A stretch of DNA of 13,282 bases from Actinomycetota bacterium (GTDB lineage Bacteria; Actinomycetota; Acidimicrobiia; Acidimicrobiales; Acidimicrobiaceae): contig DAHVOF010000205.1 in assembly GCA_027318945.1 (NCBI GenBank), forward strand, positions 1-13,282. The letters are read 5' to 3'. The notes under the pieces were generated by a model, which was not told the origin of the DNA, searched no databases, and saw only the letters and a program-made list of their open reading frames with translations. The number at the start of each line of letters is the position of its first letter. Within the stretch, counting starts at the first letter, position 1. Both the position numbers and the translations under genes were made by a program. Below are positions 5,463 to 13,220 of this stretch, piece after piece.

Positions 5463-7205
5463 TTAGTTATTGGGTATCTGCGACTTGGCGATCTCCAGGA
5501 GAAACTCTCCGTTCGACTTCGTAGATCGTATCTTGTCAATCAGAAGCTCGAGGCCAGGAGCAGAATTGCCATCGCTGCTCAGAGCGTTTAGAACTCTCCG
5601 CAGCTTCCACACCTGAGCCAACTGATCCTTGTCGAACAGCAGCTCTTCGTGCCTGGTGGATGATGCGTTAACATCAATCGCAGGATACAGCCTTCGTTCA
5701 GCGAGGCGACGATCGAGCCTAAGCTCCATGTTTCCAGTTCCCTTGAATTCTTCGAAGATAACCTCATCCATACGGGACCCGGTTTCCACGAGGGCAGTGG
5801 CGAGAATCGTCAGCGAACCCCCCTCTTCGACATTCCTTGCCGCCCCAAAAAACTTCTTTGGAGGGTATAGGGCTCCCGAATCGACACCACCCGACATGAT
5901 TCTCCCGGATGCCGGTTGAGCGAGGTTGTACGCTCGCGCAAGACGGGTAATACCGTCGAGGATGATAACTACATCCCTTCCGAGTTCGACCAGACGTTTC
6001 GCTCTCTCGAGCGCCAACTCGGAAACAGCAGTGTGCTCCTCCGCCGGCCGATCGAACGTGGACGCGACCACTTCACCCTTTACCGAACGCCTCATGTCAG
6101 TGACCTCTTCCGGGCGCTCGTCTACCAGCAGCACCATCAGAAAGACGTCGGGGTTGTTCGTCTCAATGCAATGGGCAATGTGCTTCATTACGGTCGTCTT
6201 GCCAGCCTTGGGAGGCGAAACGATCAACCCACGTTGACCCTTTCCGATAGGAGACACAAGATCCACGATCCGAGCAGTGACATTTGCTGGATCTCTCGGA
6301 GTTTCAAGGGCGAGCTTCAGATCAGGGAAAAGAGGAGTTAGCTCTTCGAACTTCGGACGCAACTTTCCAATCTCTGGATCATTGCCATTCACGATGTCGA
6401 CCCTGACCAACGCGGGGTATTTCTCGTTGGCGTTGGCAGCTCTAGCCCCACCGAGAACCTGATCACCTTTGCGTAGCCCATATTTGCGAACTACTGAAAT
6501 GGCAACGTAAACATCCTTAGGGCTGGGGAGATAAGTTCCGGATCTCAAGAAACCAAATCCCTCTTCCCTGAGATCAAGAATCCCCTCGACATCCGCAAGT
6601 TCCACCGGTGCCGCTGGCTCCGTGCTCGGCTCTCGCTCACGCTCACCGCGATCCCGTCCCCGGCGCCTACGGCTCCTTCTCGAGGAGCCCTCCGCCTCGA
6701 TAATTGCCCTGCGAGACTCGAAGGACTCCTCGCTGGGAACCTTATCAGTCTCTTCCACGGTCTTGACCGTGAACTCCTGAACGATCAGCTCGTCCGTCGA
6801 GGGCGCTTCCACATGCCCGTTTGAACCATTGCGCGAGGTCGCAGCACGGCGGCGCGACATGGTTGACGAAGTGACGACAATAGGAGGTGGCACCGCACTA
6901 TCTGTCCCTGAAGCAGCAATCGAAGGCTCAACTGCGGCCCGGCCATGCGCATGCTGAGACGAAGAGTCATCGCCCTTAGGCCGCGCCCTAACTGTACTCT
7001 TGACAACTCGCGCCTTTTCGCCCACCTCGGCCGGAGTTGCGACCGCAGGCGCGGTCACCCCGGCGGCAACGAGTATCAGATCTATCAAATCAGACTTCTT
7101 CGTTCTAGACGTTGACTTGACCTGCATTGCTCCAGCTATTTGCGAGAGCTGGTTCCTGTCCTTCTTTTCAAGAACCGTGCGCTCAAGCTGAGACTCAGTG
7201 CTCAT
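5463..7205 (-). CDS. rho: Transcription termination factor Rho
   Basis: Rho is a hexameric RNA-dependent ATPase/helicase that loads on untranslated RNA and releases RNA polymerase. The 580-residue product has a Rho_N helical domain (about 15-47), a long low-complexity insert rich in Ser, Arg and Glu (about 50-200, with a basic RRSRRRRGRDRGERERE tract near 176-192), an OB-fold RNA-binding domain containing GFGFLRS (216-222), and the ATPase core: Walker A PPKAGKTT (331-338), Walker B VVIILD (412-417), and the loops around SGGVDSGALYPPKKFFGAAR (438-457). The C-terminus is complete. I chose the ATG at 7205 because AGAGGTG (7209-7215) is well placed before it; a GTG at 7220 would add five residues but lacks a binding site. 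The large N-terminal insert is known from Rho of high-GC Gram-positive bacteria, where it adds RNA binding. It is first in the rho-rpmE-unknown-prfA-prmC run. Confidence 0.97.
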   Translation of the reverse strand: MSTESQLERTVLEKKDRNQLSQIAGAMQVKSTSRTKKSDLIDLILVAAGVTAPAVATPAEVGEKARVVKSTVRARPKGDDSSSQHAHGRAAVEPSIAASGTDSAVPPPIVVTSSTMSRRRAATSRNGSNGHVEAPSTDELIVQEFTVKTVEETDKVPSEESFESRRAIIEAEGSSRRSRRRRGRDRGEREREPSTEPAAPVELADVEGILDLREEGFGFLRSGTYLPSPKDVYVAISVVRKYGLRKGDQVLGGARAANANEKYPALVRVDIVNGNDPEIGKLRPKFEELTPLFPDLKLALETPRDPANVTARIVDLVSPIGKGQRGLIVSPPKAGKTTVMKHIAHCIETNNPDVFLMVLLVDERPEEVTDMRRSVKGEVVASTFDRPAEEHTAVSELALERAKRLVELGRDVVIILDGITRLARAYNLAQPASGRIMSGGVDSGALYPPKKFFGAARNVEEGGSLTILATALVETGSRMDEVIFEEFKGTGNMELRLDRRLAERRLYPAIDVNASSTRHEELLFDKDQLAQVWKLRRVLNALSSDGNSAPGLELLIDKIRSTKSNGEFLLEIAKSQIPNN

Positions 7206-7569
7206 CTGCACCTCTTCCACTCGACAATAAATTTGAATTTGTCCACGTTGCTTCTCCGCAGCCCGTTACGGCATAACCACCGCAATAGCTCATGTGATTT
7301 TGTGGTTTTCCCGCCTTTTGCCTTTGATGGGGCTTTCCCCGGGATGGAGCTGACTAGTAGTATGGGTAGCTTGCAGTTCTGCCACTCGTGCGCTACCTAG
7401 TTTTTAGCACAACAAAACCCCTTACTCAAATCCAACAAGAATCACCTAATGAGATTGTGCTGGAATCGAGATTCTGCATGTACGTTCTCTATACAGATGC
7501 GAGAGCCACGTGCGCGGATGTAATACCTACATTTTAGCAACTCGCTAGCGCTATCATACATCCTCAGCG
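7206..7569. other. 364-base gap between thrC and rho
   Basis: No protein-coding gene is convincing here. Reading toward rho, it holds short inverted repeats after thrC (AGCGCT twice near 7546-7570, and ATGTA/TACAT near 7519-7533) without T runs, a candidate promoter at 7401-7429, and a leader of about 190 bases with two small hairpins: GGGG/CCCC at 7329-7340, and AACCAC/GTGGTT at 7275-7280 and 7302-7307. A 32-codon frame (7195-7293, minus strand) ends just inside rho. In related actinobacteria homoserine kinase (thrB) would occupy this place; no trace of it is readable here. Confidence 0.6.
7401..7429 (-). promoter_or_regulatory. Candidate rho promoter
   Basis: On the minus strand TTGAGT (7424-7429) is followed after exactly 17 bases by TAAAAA (7401-7406); each hexamer matches its consensus at four of six positions. 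It would give a leader of roughly 190 bases before rho. A 7-base inverted repeat, AGCACAA at 7406-7412 and TTGTGCT at 7455-7461, overlaps the -10 side. The match is modest and untested. Confidence 0.3.
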
Positions 7570-8646
7570 CTATATGCCAAGCTCCCTTGAAATCGCTTCA
7601 TAGGTCGCATCCACTGCTTCCGGAACAGATATCTGCGAAATCGCCGCGTCGGGATCCTTTAAACCGTGACCTGTCAACACACATACAGCGACAGATCCCG
7701 GCTCAATATCCGTCTTCAAAAGCCCTGCAACCGAGGCTGCAGACGCAGGCTCGCAAAATACTGACTCTCTTGCAGCCAAGAATTTGTATGCCTCCAAGAT
7801 CTCGCGATCCTCCACCGCCGAAATAGTGCCGCCCGACTCATCCCTTGCCTGCACCGCGCTCTCCCAAGACGCAGGATTGCCGATACGGATTGCAGTTGCA
7901 ATCGTCTCAGGATGCTCTACAATGTGACCCAAAACGATGGGGGCAGCCCCAGCGGCTTGAAAGCCCATCATCTTTGGAAGCGACGATGAGACCCCTTTTT
8001 GAAAGTATTCCTTGTAGCCTTTCCAATAAGCCGTGATGTTGCCTGCATTTCCGACGGGAATGAAGTGATAGTCGGGCACTCTGCCGAGCGTGTCAATGAT
8101 CTCGAATGCGCCAGTCTTTTGGCCCTCTATCCGGTAGGGGTTTATAGAATTGACAACCGTGATCTTTTCGGAATTGTCTCCCAATTCGCGTACGATCTGG
8201 AGCGCCTGATCGAAGTTTCCCTTGATCTGCATCACCTTTGCCCCATAAATGAGCGCCTGCGCAAGCTTGCCGAGAGCAATGTACCCTTCCGGAATTAGCA
8301 CGACACAAGCCATCCCTGATTTCGCCGCATATGCCGCCGCTGAAGCGGAAGTGTTGCCCGTCGAGGCACACACGACTGTTTGGCTCCCCTCTTCGGCTGC
8401 CTTCGAGATGGCCAACGTCATTCCACGGTCCTTGAATGATCCTGTCGGATTCGCTCCCTCGTACTTGAGGTATACGTCTGCCGACTTGATACTCGAAAGC
8501 TCCGGCGCATATATGAGTGGAGTTTTACCTTCACCAAGGGTGATGACAGGTGTCCTCTCGCTCACGGGAAGAAAACTCCTGTACTCTTCTACCACGCCAC
8601 GCCAGATCATCCGCTCACGATCTGGCCTGACCATCTCCTGTGCCAT
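7570..8646 (-). CDS. thrC: Threonine synthase
   Basis: ThrC is the pyridoxal-phosphate enzyme that converts O-phosphohomoserine to threonine, the last step of the pathway. The 358-residue product matches the short actinobacterial form. It opens with WRGVVEEYRSFLPV (15-28), then LGEGKTPLI (37-45), and carries the cofactor lysine in NPTGSFKDRGM (K72), STGNTSAS (95-102), the phosphate-binding PVGNAGNITA (197-206) and LTGHGLKDP (324-332). The ATG at 8646 is supported by GAGGT at 8656-8660; an ATG four codons later is less well placed. It follows hom by 50 bases, so the two are probably one transcript. The enzyme joining them, homoserine kinase, is not in the window and must be encoded elsewhere or be replaced. 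After thrC there is a 364-base gap before rho. Confidence 0.96.
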   Translation of the reverse strand: MAQEMVRPDRERMIWRGVVEEYRSFLPVSERTPVITLGEGKTPLIYAPELSSIKSADVYLKYEGANPTGSFKDRGMTLAISKAAEEGSQTVVCASTGNTSASAAAYAAKSGMACVVLIPEGYIALGKLAQALIYGAKVMQIKGNFDQALQIVRELGDNSEKITVVNSINPYRIEGQKTGAFEIIDTLGRVPDYHFIPVGNAGNITAYWKGYKEYFQKGVSSSLPKMMGFQAAGAAPIVLGHIVEHPETIATAIRIGNPASWESAVQARDESGGTISAVEDREILEAYKFLAARESVFCEPASAASVAGLLKTDIEPGSVAVCVLTGHGLKDPDAAISQISVPEAVDATYEAISRELGI

Positions 8647-8696
8647 CCCTTTAGGACCTCGTAATCAGTTCGCCCAAGTTGAATTGAGCTCAGTCT

Positions 8697-9998
8697 TCAA
8701 CTGCCTAACACACGTATAAAACCAACGAGCCGTTTCACAGCCTCAAGGTTTCTAACCTCGCCCAAAGTCCTTTGAACGGCTCGCTCTTTAGCAAGATGGG
8801 TAATGAAAATAAGCCTGGCCTCGCTTCCCAGTCCGACCTGCTCCATCGACCTTATAGATACCCCGTTGTTGCCGAATACGGTAGCGACCTGAGCCAGAAC
8901 CCCCGGCCGATCGACTACGTCGACAGCGATGTAAAACTCGTACTCGAGTTCGTCGATCGCCAACATTCTTGCCGCCGGTCGAGCCACGTGGCGTTCCATT
9001 GAACCATGGCGCAGGTTGTGAGCTGCGTCAATAATATCGCCGAGAACCGCAGATGCTGTTGGCATCCCTCCCGCTCCACGCCCGTAGAACATCAGCTCTC
9101 CAACCGCATCTCCTTCTACAAAGACTGCGTTGAACGCGTCGCGAACTGAGGCCAGCGGGTGTGTGACCGGCACCATGGCCGGATGAACCCTTACTGCGAT
9201 GCTTCCTTCCTCGCCTGGCGACCGCTCGACCAGCTCACAAATGGCGAGAAGCTTTAGAGTGTACCCGTGCCGCTTTGCAAATGCAAAGTCACTCAGGGTC
9301 ACAGAAGTGATTCCCTCTCGGAAGACATCCTTCAGCTGGACCTTGCGGCCAAACGCAATAGATGCAAGGATCGCGGCTTTCGCACTTGCGTCCATCCCCT
9401 CTACGTCCGCGCTCGGATCCGCCTCGGCATATCCCAACTCTTGCGCGCTCTTAAGCGCATCTTCATAAGAAACCCCATCCTCCGACATTCTTGACAGGAT
9501 GAAATTCGTTGTGCCGTTTACGATTCCAGTGACTCTTCGGACACGCTCAGCTGCGAGTGAGACCCTCAACGACCTGATAAGCGGAATACCGCCGGCAACA
9601 GCTGCTTCGAAAAATACGTCACGGCCATGACTTCTCGCCAACAAGGAAAGCTCTTCGCCAAACTCAGCCAGGAGAGCCTTGTTCGCAGTTACCACAGTCT
9701 TCTTGAATCGCAGAGCTTCTTCTATCAAAGACTTTGCTGGATCGTGCCCACCTATAACCTCTACAACGATGTCTATCGACGGGTCCCTCACCACAGATAC
9801 AGGGTCGTCGGTAAGGACAGCTCGCGGAATCCACTCGGGGCGTTCAATCGAAAGGTCCTTCACGGCGATGGCTGCTATCTCCAATACTTCGCCAGTCTGC
9901 GACTCGATCAGGGCCTGATCCTCCAAGACTATCTTGACCAGGGCGGCACCTACATTTCCGCAACCAAGTATTCCCAATCGAACTGGTATCGAACTCAC
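8697..9998 (-). CDS. hom: Homoserine dehydrogenase with C-terminal ACT domain
   Basis: This enzyme reduces aspartate semialdehyde to homoserine with NAD(P)H, the branch point toward threonine and methionine. The 433-residue product has an N-terminal nucleotide-binding fold with GILGCGNVGAAL (9-20), TANKALL (104-110), EAAVAGGIPLIRSL (131-144), GTTNFIL (162-168), the catalytic pair in GMDASAK (D203, K207), and GRGAGGMPTASAV (307-319). An ACT domain follows (about 352-425), with DVVDRPGVLAQV (360-371). ACT domains usually mediate feedback by threonine, so the enzyme is probably inhibited by that end product. The start is GTG at 9998; GGAGAG lies immediately before it, unusually close, so a slightly downstream start cannot be excluded. 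It follows lysA after 92 bases and precedes thrC by 50. It is a monofunctional enzyme: no aspartokinase domain is fused. Confidence 0.96.
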   Translation of the reverse strand: MSSIPVRLGILGCGNVGAALVKIVLEDQALIESQTGEVLEIAAIAVKDLSIERPEWIPRAVLTDDPVSVVRDPSIDIVVEVIGGHDPAKSLIEEALRFKKTVVTANKALLAEFGEELSLLARSHGRDVFFEAAVAGGIPLIRSLRVSLAAERVRRVTGIVNGTTNFILSRMSEDGVSYEDALKSAQELGYAEADPSADVEGMDASAKAAILASIAFGRKVQLKDVFREGITSVTLSDFAFAKRHGYTLKLLAICELVERSPGEEGSIAVRVHPAMVPVTHPLASVRDAFNAVFVEGDAVGELMFYGRGAGGMPTASAVLGDIIDAAHNLRHGSMERHVARPAARMLAIDELEYEFYIAVDVVDRPGVLAQVATVFGNNGVSIRSMEQVGLGSEARLIFITHLAKERAVQRTLGEVRNLEAVKRLVGFIRVLGS

Positions 9999-10090
9999 CT
10001 CTCCAACTTAGCGCCTGATATTGCTGCAGGCCGTTGCGATATTCCTTGGAAGCATTATTTGCCACACCTTGTCCGGATTCGTCAATAACT

Positions 10091-11416
10091 TCATCCCAAG
10101 TCAAGAAGAAGCAGATCGTCCACTGTCTCGCGCCGCAGAACAAGCCGATAGCCCTTGTTGCCAACGAACACCACAGCTGGTCTCCCGACCTTGTTGTAGT
10201 TCGATGCCATCGAGTATCCGTAGGCTCCGGTAACCGGCGTCGCAATAAGATCGCCAACCTTGGTAGAGGAGGGTAACTGGCCGTCTTTGACGAGTACGTC
10301 CCCCGATTCACAATGCTTGCCCACTACGGTGACACGGCGGTCACGCCTAGCGCTGACGTCTTCCACCAGAAAAACTTCGTATCCGCTGTTGTAGAGCACA
10401 GGTCTCGGGTTGTCGCTCATGCCACCATCGACGGCAACATAGGTTCGTATTCCCGGAATCTCCTTTATCGTTCCTACCTCATAAACCGTTATCGCGGTTG
10501 GAGCAACCAATGAGCGGCCAGGCTCAACCATTATCCGTGCCGACGGAGAGATGCCTGCCGCCCCCGCGGCATCCTTTAGAGCCCTCGACCAATCTGCAAA
10601 CTCGACAATCGGCTCACCAGAAACATATGGAACTCCCAGCCCACCACCAAAGTTCAGCTCCTCCACACCCGCCGACGCAAAAAAAGGAGCGAGGACCTCG
10701 ACTTCCTTCACAAAGGAATCCAGGGAAAAGATCTGGCTTCCAATATGCGCGTGAACTCCAACCAGATCGAGCGTCTGCGATACCTTCAGACGATCAAGAG
10801 CGATTTTCGCGTCTCCAGACAATATTCCAAATCCAAACTTGGAGTCATCCTGTCCCGTCATGACGAACTCGTGCGTGTGAGCTTCCACTCCAGGAGTTAC
10901 TCGTATCCAGACTCTTGCGCGCGTTCCACTCTTCACAAGCTTCTCAAGCCGGTCAATCTCATTGAATGAATCAATAACGATCCGACCCACTCCGGCGGAA
11001 AGCGCAAGCTCCAGCTCGCCATTAGATTTGTTGTTTCCATGCATGACAATGCGCTCAGATGGAAACCCTGCACTAAGCGCCACTAAAAGCTCTCCACCGG
11101 AGGCGACATCCAAATGCAGCCCCTCCTCAGAAACCAGCTTCGCCATGGCCTTGCACAGAAACGCCTTGGACGCGTAAGCGACATCGCTTCCAAACAACTG
11201 TTTCAGCTCCCTGGCACGAGATCGGATCTGCTCCTCGTCATATATGAAAAGCGGCGTTCCAAACTCTTTTACCAGATCTGACACCTTCTGACCGCGAATC
11301 CACAGGGAGCCGTCTCGTCCCACCCCGCACCCCTGGGGCAAGAGATGCAGAGGCACGGGGTCTGCTGGTTCAGGCTTCCGATCCCGACCTACCACCGAGC
11401 CAGCAGCTTCGTCCAT
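10091..11416 (-). CDS. lysA: Diaminopimelate decarboxylase
   Basis: LysA decarboxylates meso-diaminopimelate to lysine using pyridoxal phosphate, the last step of lysine synthesis. The 441-residue product shows the fold-III decarboxylase signatures: the cofactor lysine in VAYASKAF (K84), DVASGGEL (103-110), GVHAHIGSQI (220-229), the phosphate-binding NFGGGLGVPY (255-264), EPGRS (298-302), the second-subunit active-site cysteine in CESGD (369-373) and GAYGYSMASNYN (397-408). I place the start at the ATG at 11416, whose A is shared with the argS stop (TGATG); a GTG one codon upstream (11419) is equally open and would overlap by four bases. Either way it is probably translationally coupled to argS. 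A charged, proline-rich extension of about 20 residues precedes the conserved domain. Confidence 0.96.
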   Translation of the reverse strand: MDEAAGSVVGRDRKPEPADPVPLHLLPQGCGVGRDGSLWIRGQKVSDLVKEFGTPLFIYDEEQIRSRARELKQLFGSDVAYASKAFLCKAMAKLVSEEGLHLDVASGGELLVALSAGFPSERIVMHGNNKSNGELELALSAGVGRIVIDSFNEIDRLEKLVKSGTRARVWIRVTPGVEAHTHEFVMTGQDDSKFGFGILSGDAKIALDRLKVSQTLDLVGVHAHIGSQIFSLDSFVKEVEVLAPFFASAGVEELNFGGGLGVPYVSGEPIVEFADWSRALKDAAGAAGISPSARIMVEPGRSLVAPTAITVYEVGTIKEIPGIRTYVAVDGGMSDNPRPVLYNSGYEVFLVEDVSARRDRRVTVVGKHCESGDVLVKDGQLPSSTKVGDLIATPVTGAYGYSMASNYNKVGRPAVVFVGNKGYRLVLRRETVDDLLLLDLG

Positions 11417-13041
11417 CACATCTGCTCCAGTGGCTCAACACCCAACAGTGACAGAGCTACGCGTATGCCGATCTTGCATCCAGCCACCAGGCATAATCTC
11501 GCGTATGTCAGTTCCATCTCAACAGCATCAGAAATGACATAGCAGTCGTGGTAGAAACTGTGGAATAGCCCAGAAAACTCCTTCAACCAATTAGCTATTT
11601 TGTATGGCTCCCTTTGGGCACCAGCTTCTTCCACCACCTCCGGCAGCACCATCAACTCGCGCAGAAGCGCCAGTTCGCGCGGGTGAACTAGCAGCGACAA
11701 ATCTATGCGACTGAAATCGGGCATCACAATTCCCAGCCGATCCCTTACTCTCTCGATAGAAGCCATCCTTGCATGGGCATATTGGATGTAATAAACAGGA
11801 TTATCCATCGACTCTGCCTTGACTTTCTCGATGTCAACCAAGGCAGCCCTGTCAATCGACGTCGAGAGCGAAAGAAGCCTAGTGGCAGACGGGCCGATCT
11901 CGTCTACGAGGTCTTCAAGGGGAATCAGATTTCCTTTCCGCTTGGAAAACTTTAGGCGGTCCGAACCCGAAAGCAGAGAAACCATCTGTCCGAGCAGTAT
12001 CTCGAGCCGTTCAGACCCTATGCCAAGCGCGTCCATGGCGGCATGAAGAGATGCGACTTGCCCGTGGTGATCCGCGCCGAATATATCGATCACCCGTTGA
12101 AAACCCCTCACTACGAACTTGTTGTAGTGATACGCAATGTCTCCGGCAAGATACGTGAAGTCACCCCCCTCTTTCACCAGGTAGCGATCTCTTGAATCGC
12201 CAAACCTAGTGGAAAGGAATACCTTCCTAGCGCCCTCCTCGATGATCAAGCCACGTGATGCGAGCATGCTCACAATTCCCTCGACGGCACCTGATTCCTC
12301 TATGGAAGCCTGGGAGTACCAGACATCGAAATTGATCCCTAGTTTGTCCAAGGATGCTCTGATGGCTTCGAGATTCCTCTCTGCAGCCCACTTTCCAGCG
12401 ACAACTACATCTTCAGGTCCTTCATATAGATCGGCAAGATCTTTAACGTATTCGCCTTGATAACCTTCTTCCTCTACCTCACGACCTGCTCTACGGGCAA
12501 GCAATGACTCTCCGAGTCGTCGGATTTGACCACCCGTGTCGTTTACGTAGTACTCGGTCGACACGTCATATCCACAACGCCTCAGCAGTCTCGCAAGAGC
12601 ATCTCCGTACGAGGCCCACCAGCCGTTGCCCACATGAAGCGGACCTGTGGGGTTGGCAGAGCAAAACTCTAATTGAACCCGCGCGCCCGAGCCCATGTTT
12701 GAACGCGCGAACGAATCTTCGCCCACGGTCACCACTTGAGCTAGCCCATCGTGGAGATAGCGGAAATCCAGAAAGAAATTTATGAACCCAGGACCGGCGA
12801 TCTCCAACCTTTGCTGGTATTTGACAGGATTTTCGGTCATGTAGGCACAAATTTTCTCAGCCAAGCTCCTCGGCTTCTCGCCAAGCTTGCTGGCCGCAAC
12901 CATCGCTATGTTGCTGGAGAACTCACCGTGCTCTATACGTGTGGGACGCTCTACCACGAAAAAAGAGCGATCGAGTTGCACCCCGAAGCTCTCCATGGCA
13001 TCCAATAGCGCCACCGTAATCGCCATGCGAACATCACTCAC
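11416..13041 (-). CDS. argS: Arginyl-tRNA synthetase
   Basis: ArgRS is a class I synthetase that attaches arginine to tRNA-Arg. The 541-residue product has the N-terminal Add1-type tRNA-binding domain (about 1-110), the catalytic core starting at SANPTGPLHVGNGWWASYGD (128-147) with a HIGH-type motif written HVGN (136-139), EYYVNDTGGQI (163-173), ADHHG (323-327), and a KMSKS-type loop LKFSKRKGN (363-371). The anticodon-binding DALR domain runs from about 420 to the end and includes FHSFYHDC (493-500). The frame is open to a TTG at 13086, but I choose the GTG at 13041 because AAGGTGG (13049-13055) lies seven bases before it; an ATG at 13026 is the other candidate. It heads the argS-lysA-hom-thrC run. 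A tRNA-Arg gene lies divergently just upstream. Confidence 0.96.
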   Translation of the reverse strand: MSDVRMAITVALLDAMESFGVQLDRSFFVVERPTRIEHGEFSSNIAMVAASKLGEKPRSLAEKICAYMTENPVKYQQRLEIAGPGFINFFLDFRYLHDGLAQVVTVGEDSFARSNMGSGARVQLEFCSANPTGPLHVGNGWWASYGDALARLLRRCGYDVSTEYYVNDTGGQIRRLGESLLARRAGREVEEEGYQGEYVKDLADLYEGPEDVVVAGKWAAERNLEAIRASLDKLGINFDVWYSQASIEESGAVEGIVSMLASRGLIIEEGARKVFLSTRFGDSRDRYLVKEGGDFTYLAGDIAYHYNKFVVRGFQRVIDIFGADHHGQVASLHAAMDALGIGSERLEILLGQMVSLLSGSDRLKFSKRKGNLIPLEDLVDEIGPSATRLLSLSTSIDRAALVDIEKVKAESMDNPVYYIQYAHARMASIERVRDRLGIVMPDFSRIDLSLLVHPRELALLRELMVLPEVVEEAGAQREPYKIANWLKEFSGLFHSFYHDCYVISDAVEMELTYARLCLVAGCKIGIRVALSLLGVEPLEQM

Positions 13042-13048
13042 CTGATTG

Positions 13049-13055
13049 CCACCTT
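13049..13055 (-). promoter_or_regulatory. Ribosome binding site deciding the argS start
   Basis: AAGGTGG on the minus strand lies seven bases before the GTG at 13041. It supports that start over the TTG at 13086 and the ATG at 13026. Confidence 0.6.
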
Positions 13056-13125
13056 GCAAACACCTCGTAACCACATACCACGCCAAAAATCACCGCTCGC
13101 GAGATAGCGTCACGAATCTTTAGAC

Positions 13126-13134
13126 TGCTACACT
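13126..13134 (+). promoter_or_regulatory. Candidate extended -10 of the tRNA-Arg promoter
   Basis: TGC at 13126-13128 followed by TACACT at 13129-13134 makes an extended -10 about 15 bases before the mature tRNA, placing the start near 13141 and leaving a leader of about 8 bases for RNase P removal. No good -35 is seen at the right distance. The 107-base divergent region should also hold the argS promoter, which I could not pin down. Confidence 0.35.
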
Positions 13135-13148
13135 ACTCTGGCTTATGA

Positions 13149-13220
13149 GCCCTCGTAGCTCAGGGGATAGAGCACCGGCCTCCGGAGCCGGGTGCGCAGG
13201 TTCGAATCCTGTCGAGGGCA
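13149..13220 (+). tRNA. tRNA-Arg (anticodon CCG)
   Basis: A complete 72-base cloverleaf is readable. The acceptor stem is GCCCTCG (13149-13155) with CGAGGGC (13213-13219) and discriminator A at 13220. The D arm is GCTC/GAGC around AGGGGATA. The anticodon stem is CCGGC/GCCGG around loop CTCCGGA, giving anticodon CCG, which reads CGG arginine codons. The T arm is GCAGG/CCTGT (one G-U pair) around TTCGAAT. The variable loop has only four bases (GTGC). The 3' CCA is not encoded and must be added afterwards. It lies divergently from argS, whose product charges it. Confidence 0.97.

Noticed and set aside
7546..7575. Paired AGCGCT repeats just after thrC as a terminator
   Set aside because: The stem is only six bases and no T run follows on the minus strand; I cannot call a terminator.
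8249..8719. 156-codon forward frame opposite thrC
   Set aside because: Antisense shadow of threonine synthase, with no binding site or family resemblance.
10058..10085. Possible internal promoter between lysA and hom (TTGACG, then TAATGC)
   Set aside because: On the minus strand the two elements are 22 bases apart, too far for a normal sigma-70-type promoter, and no better-spaced -10 is present.
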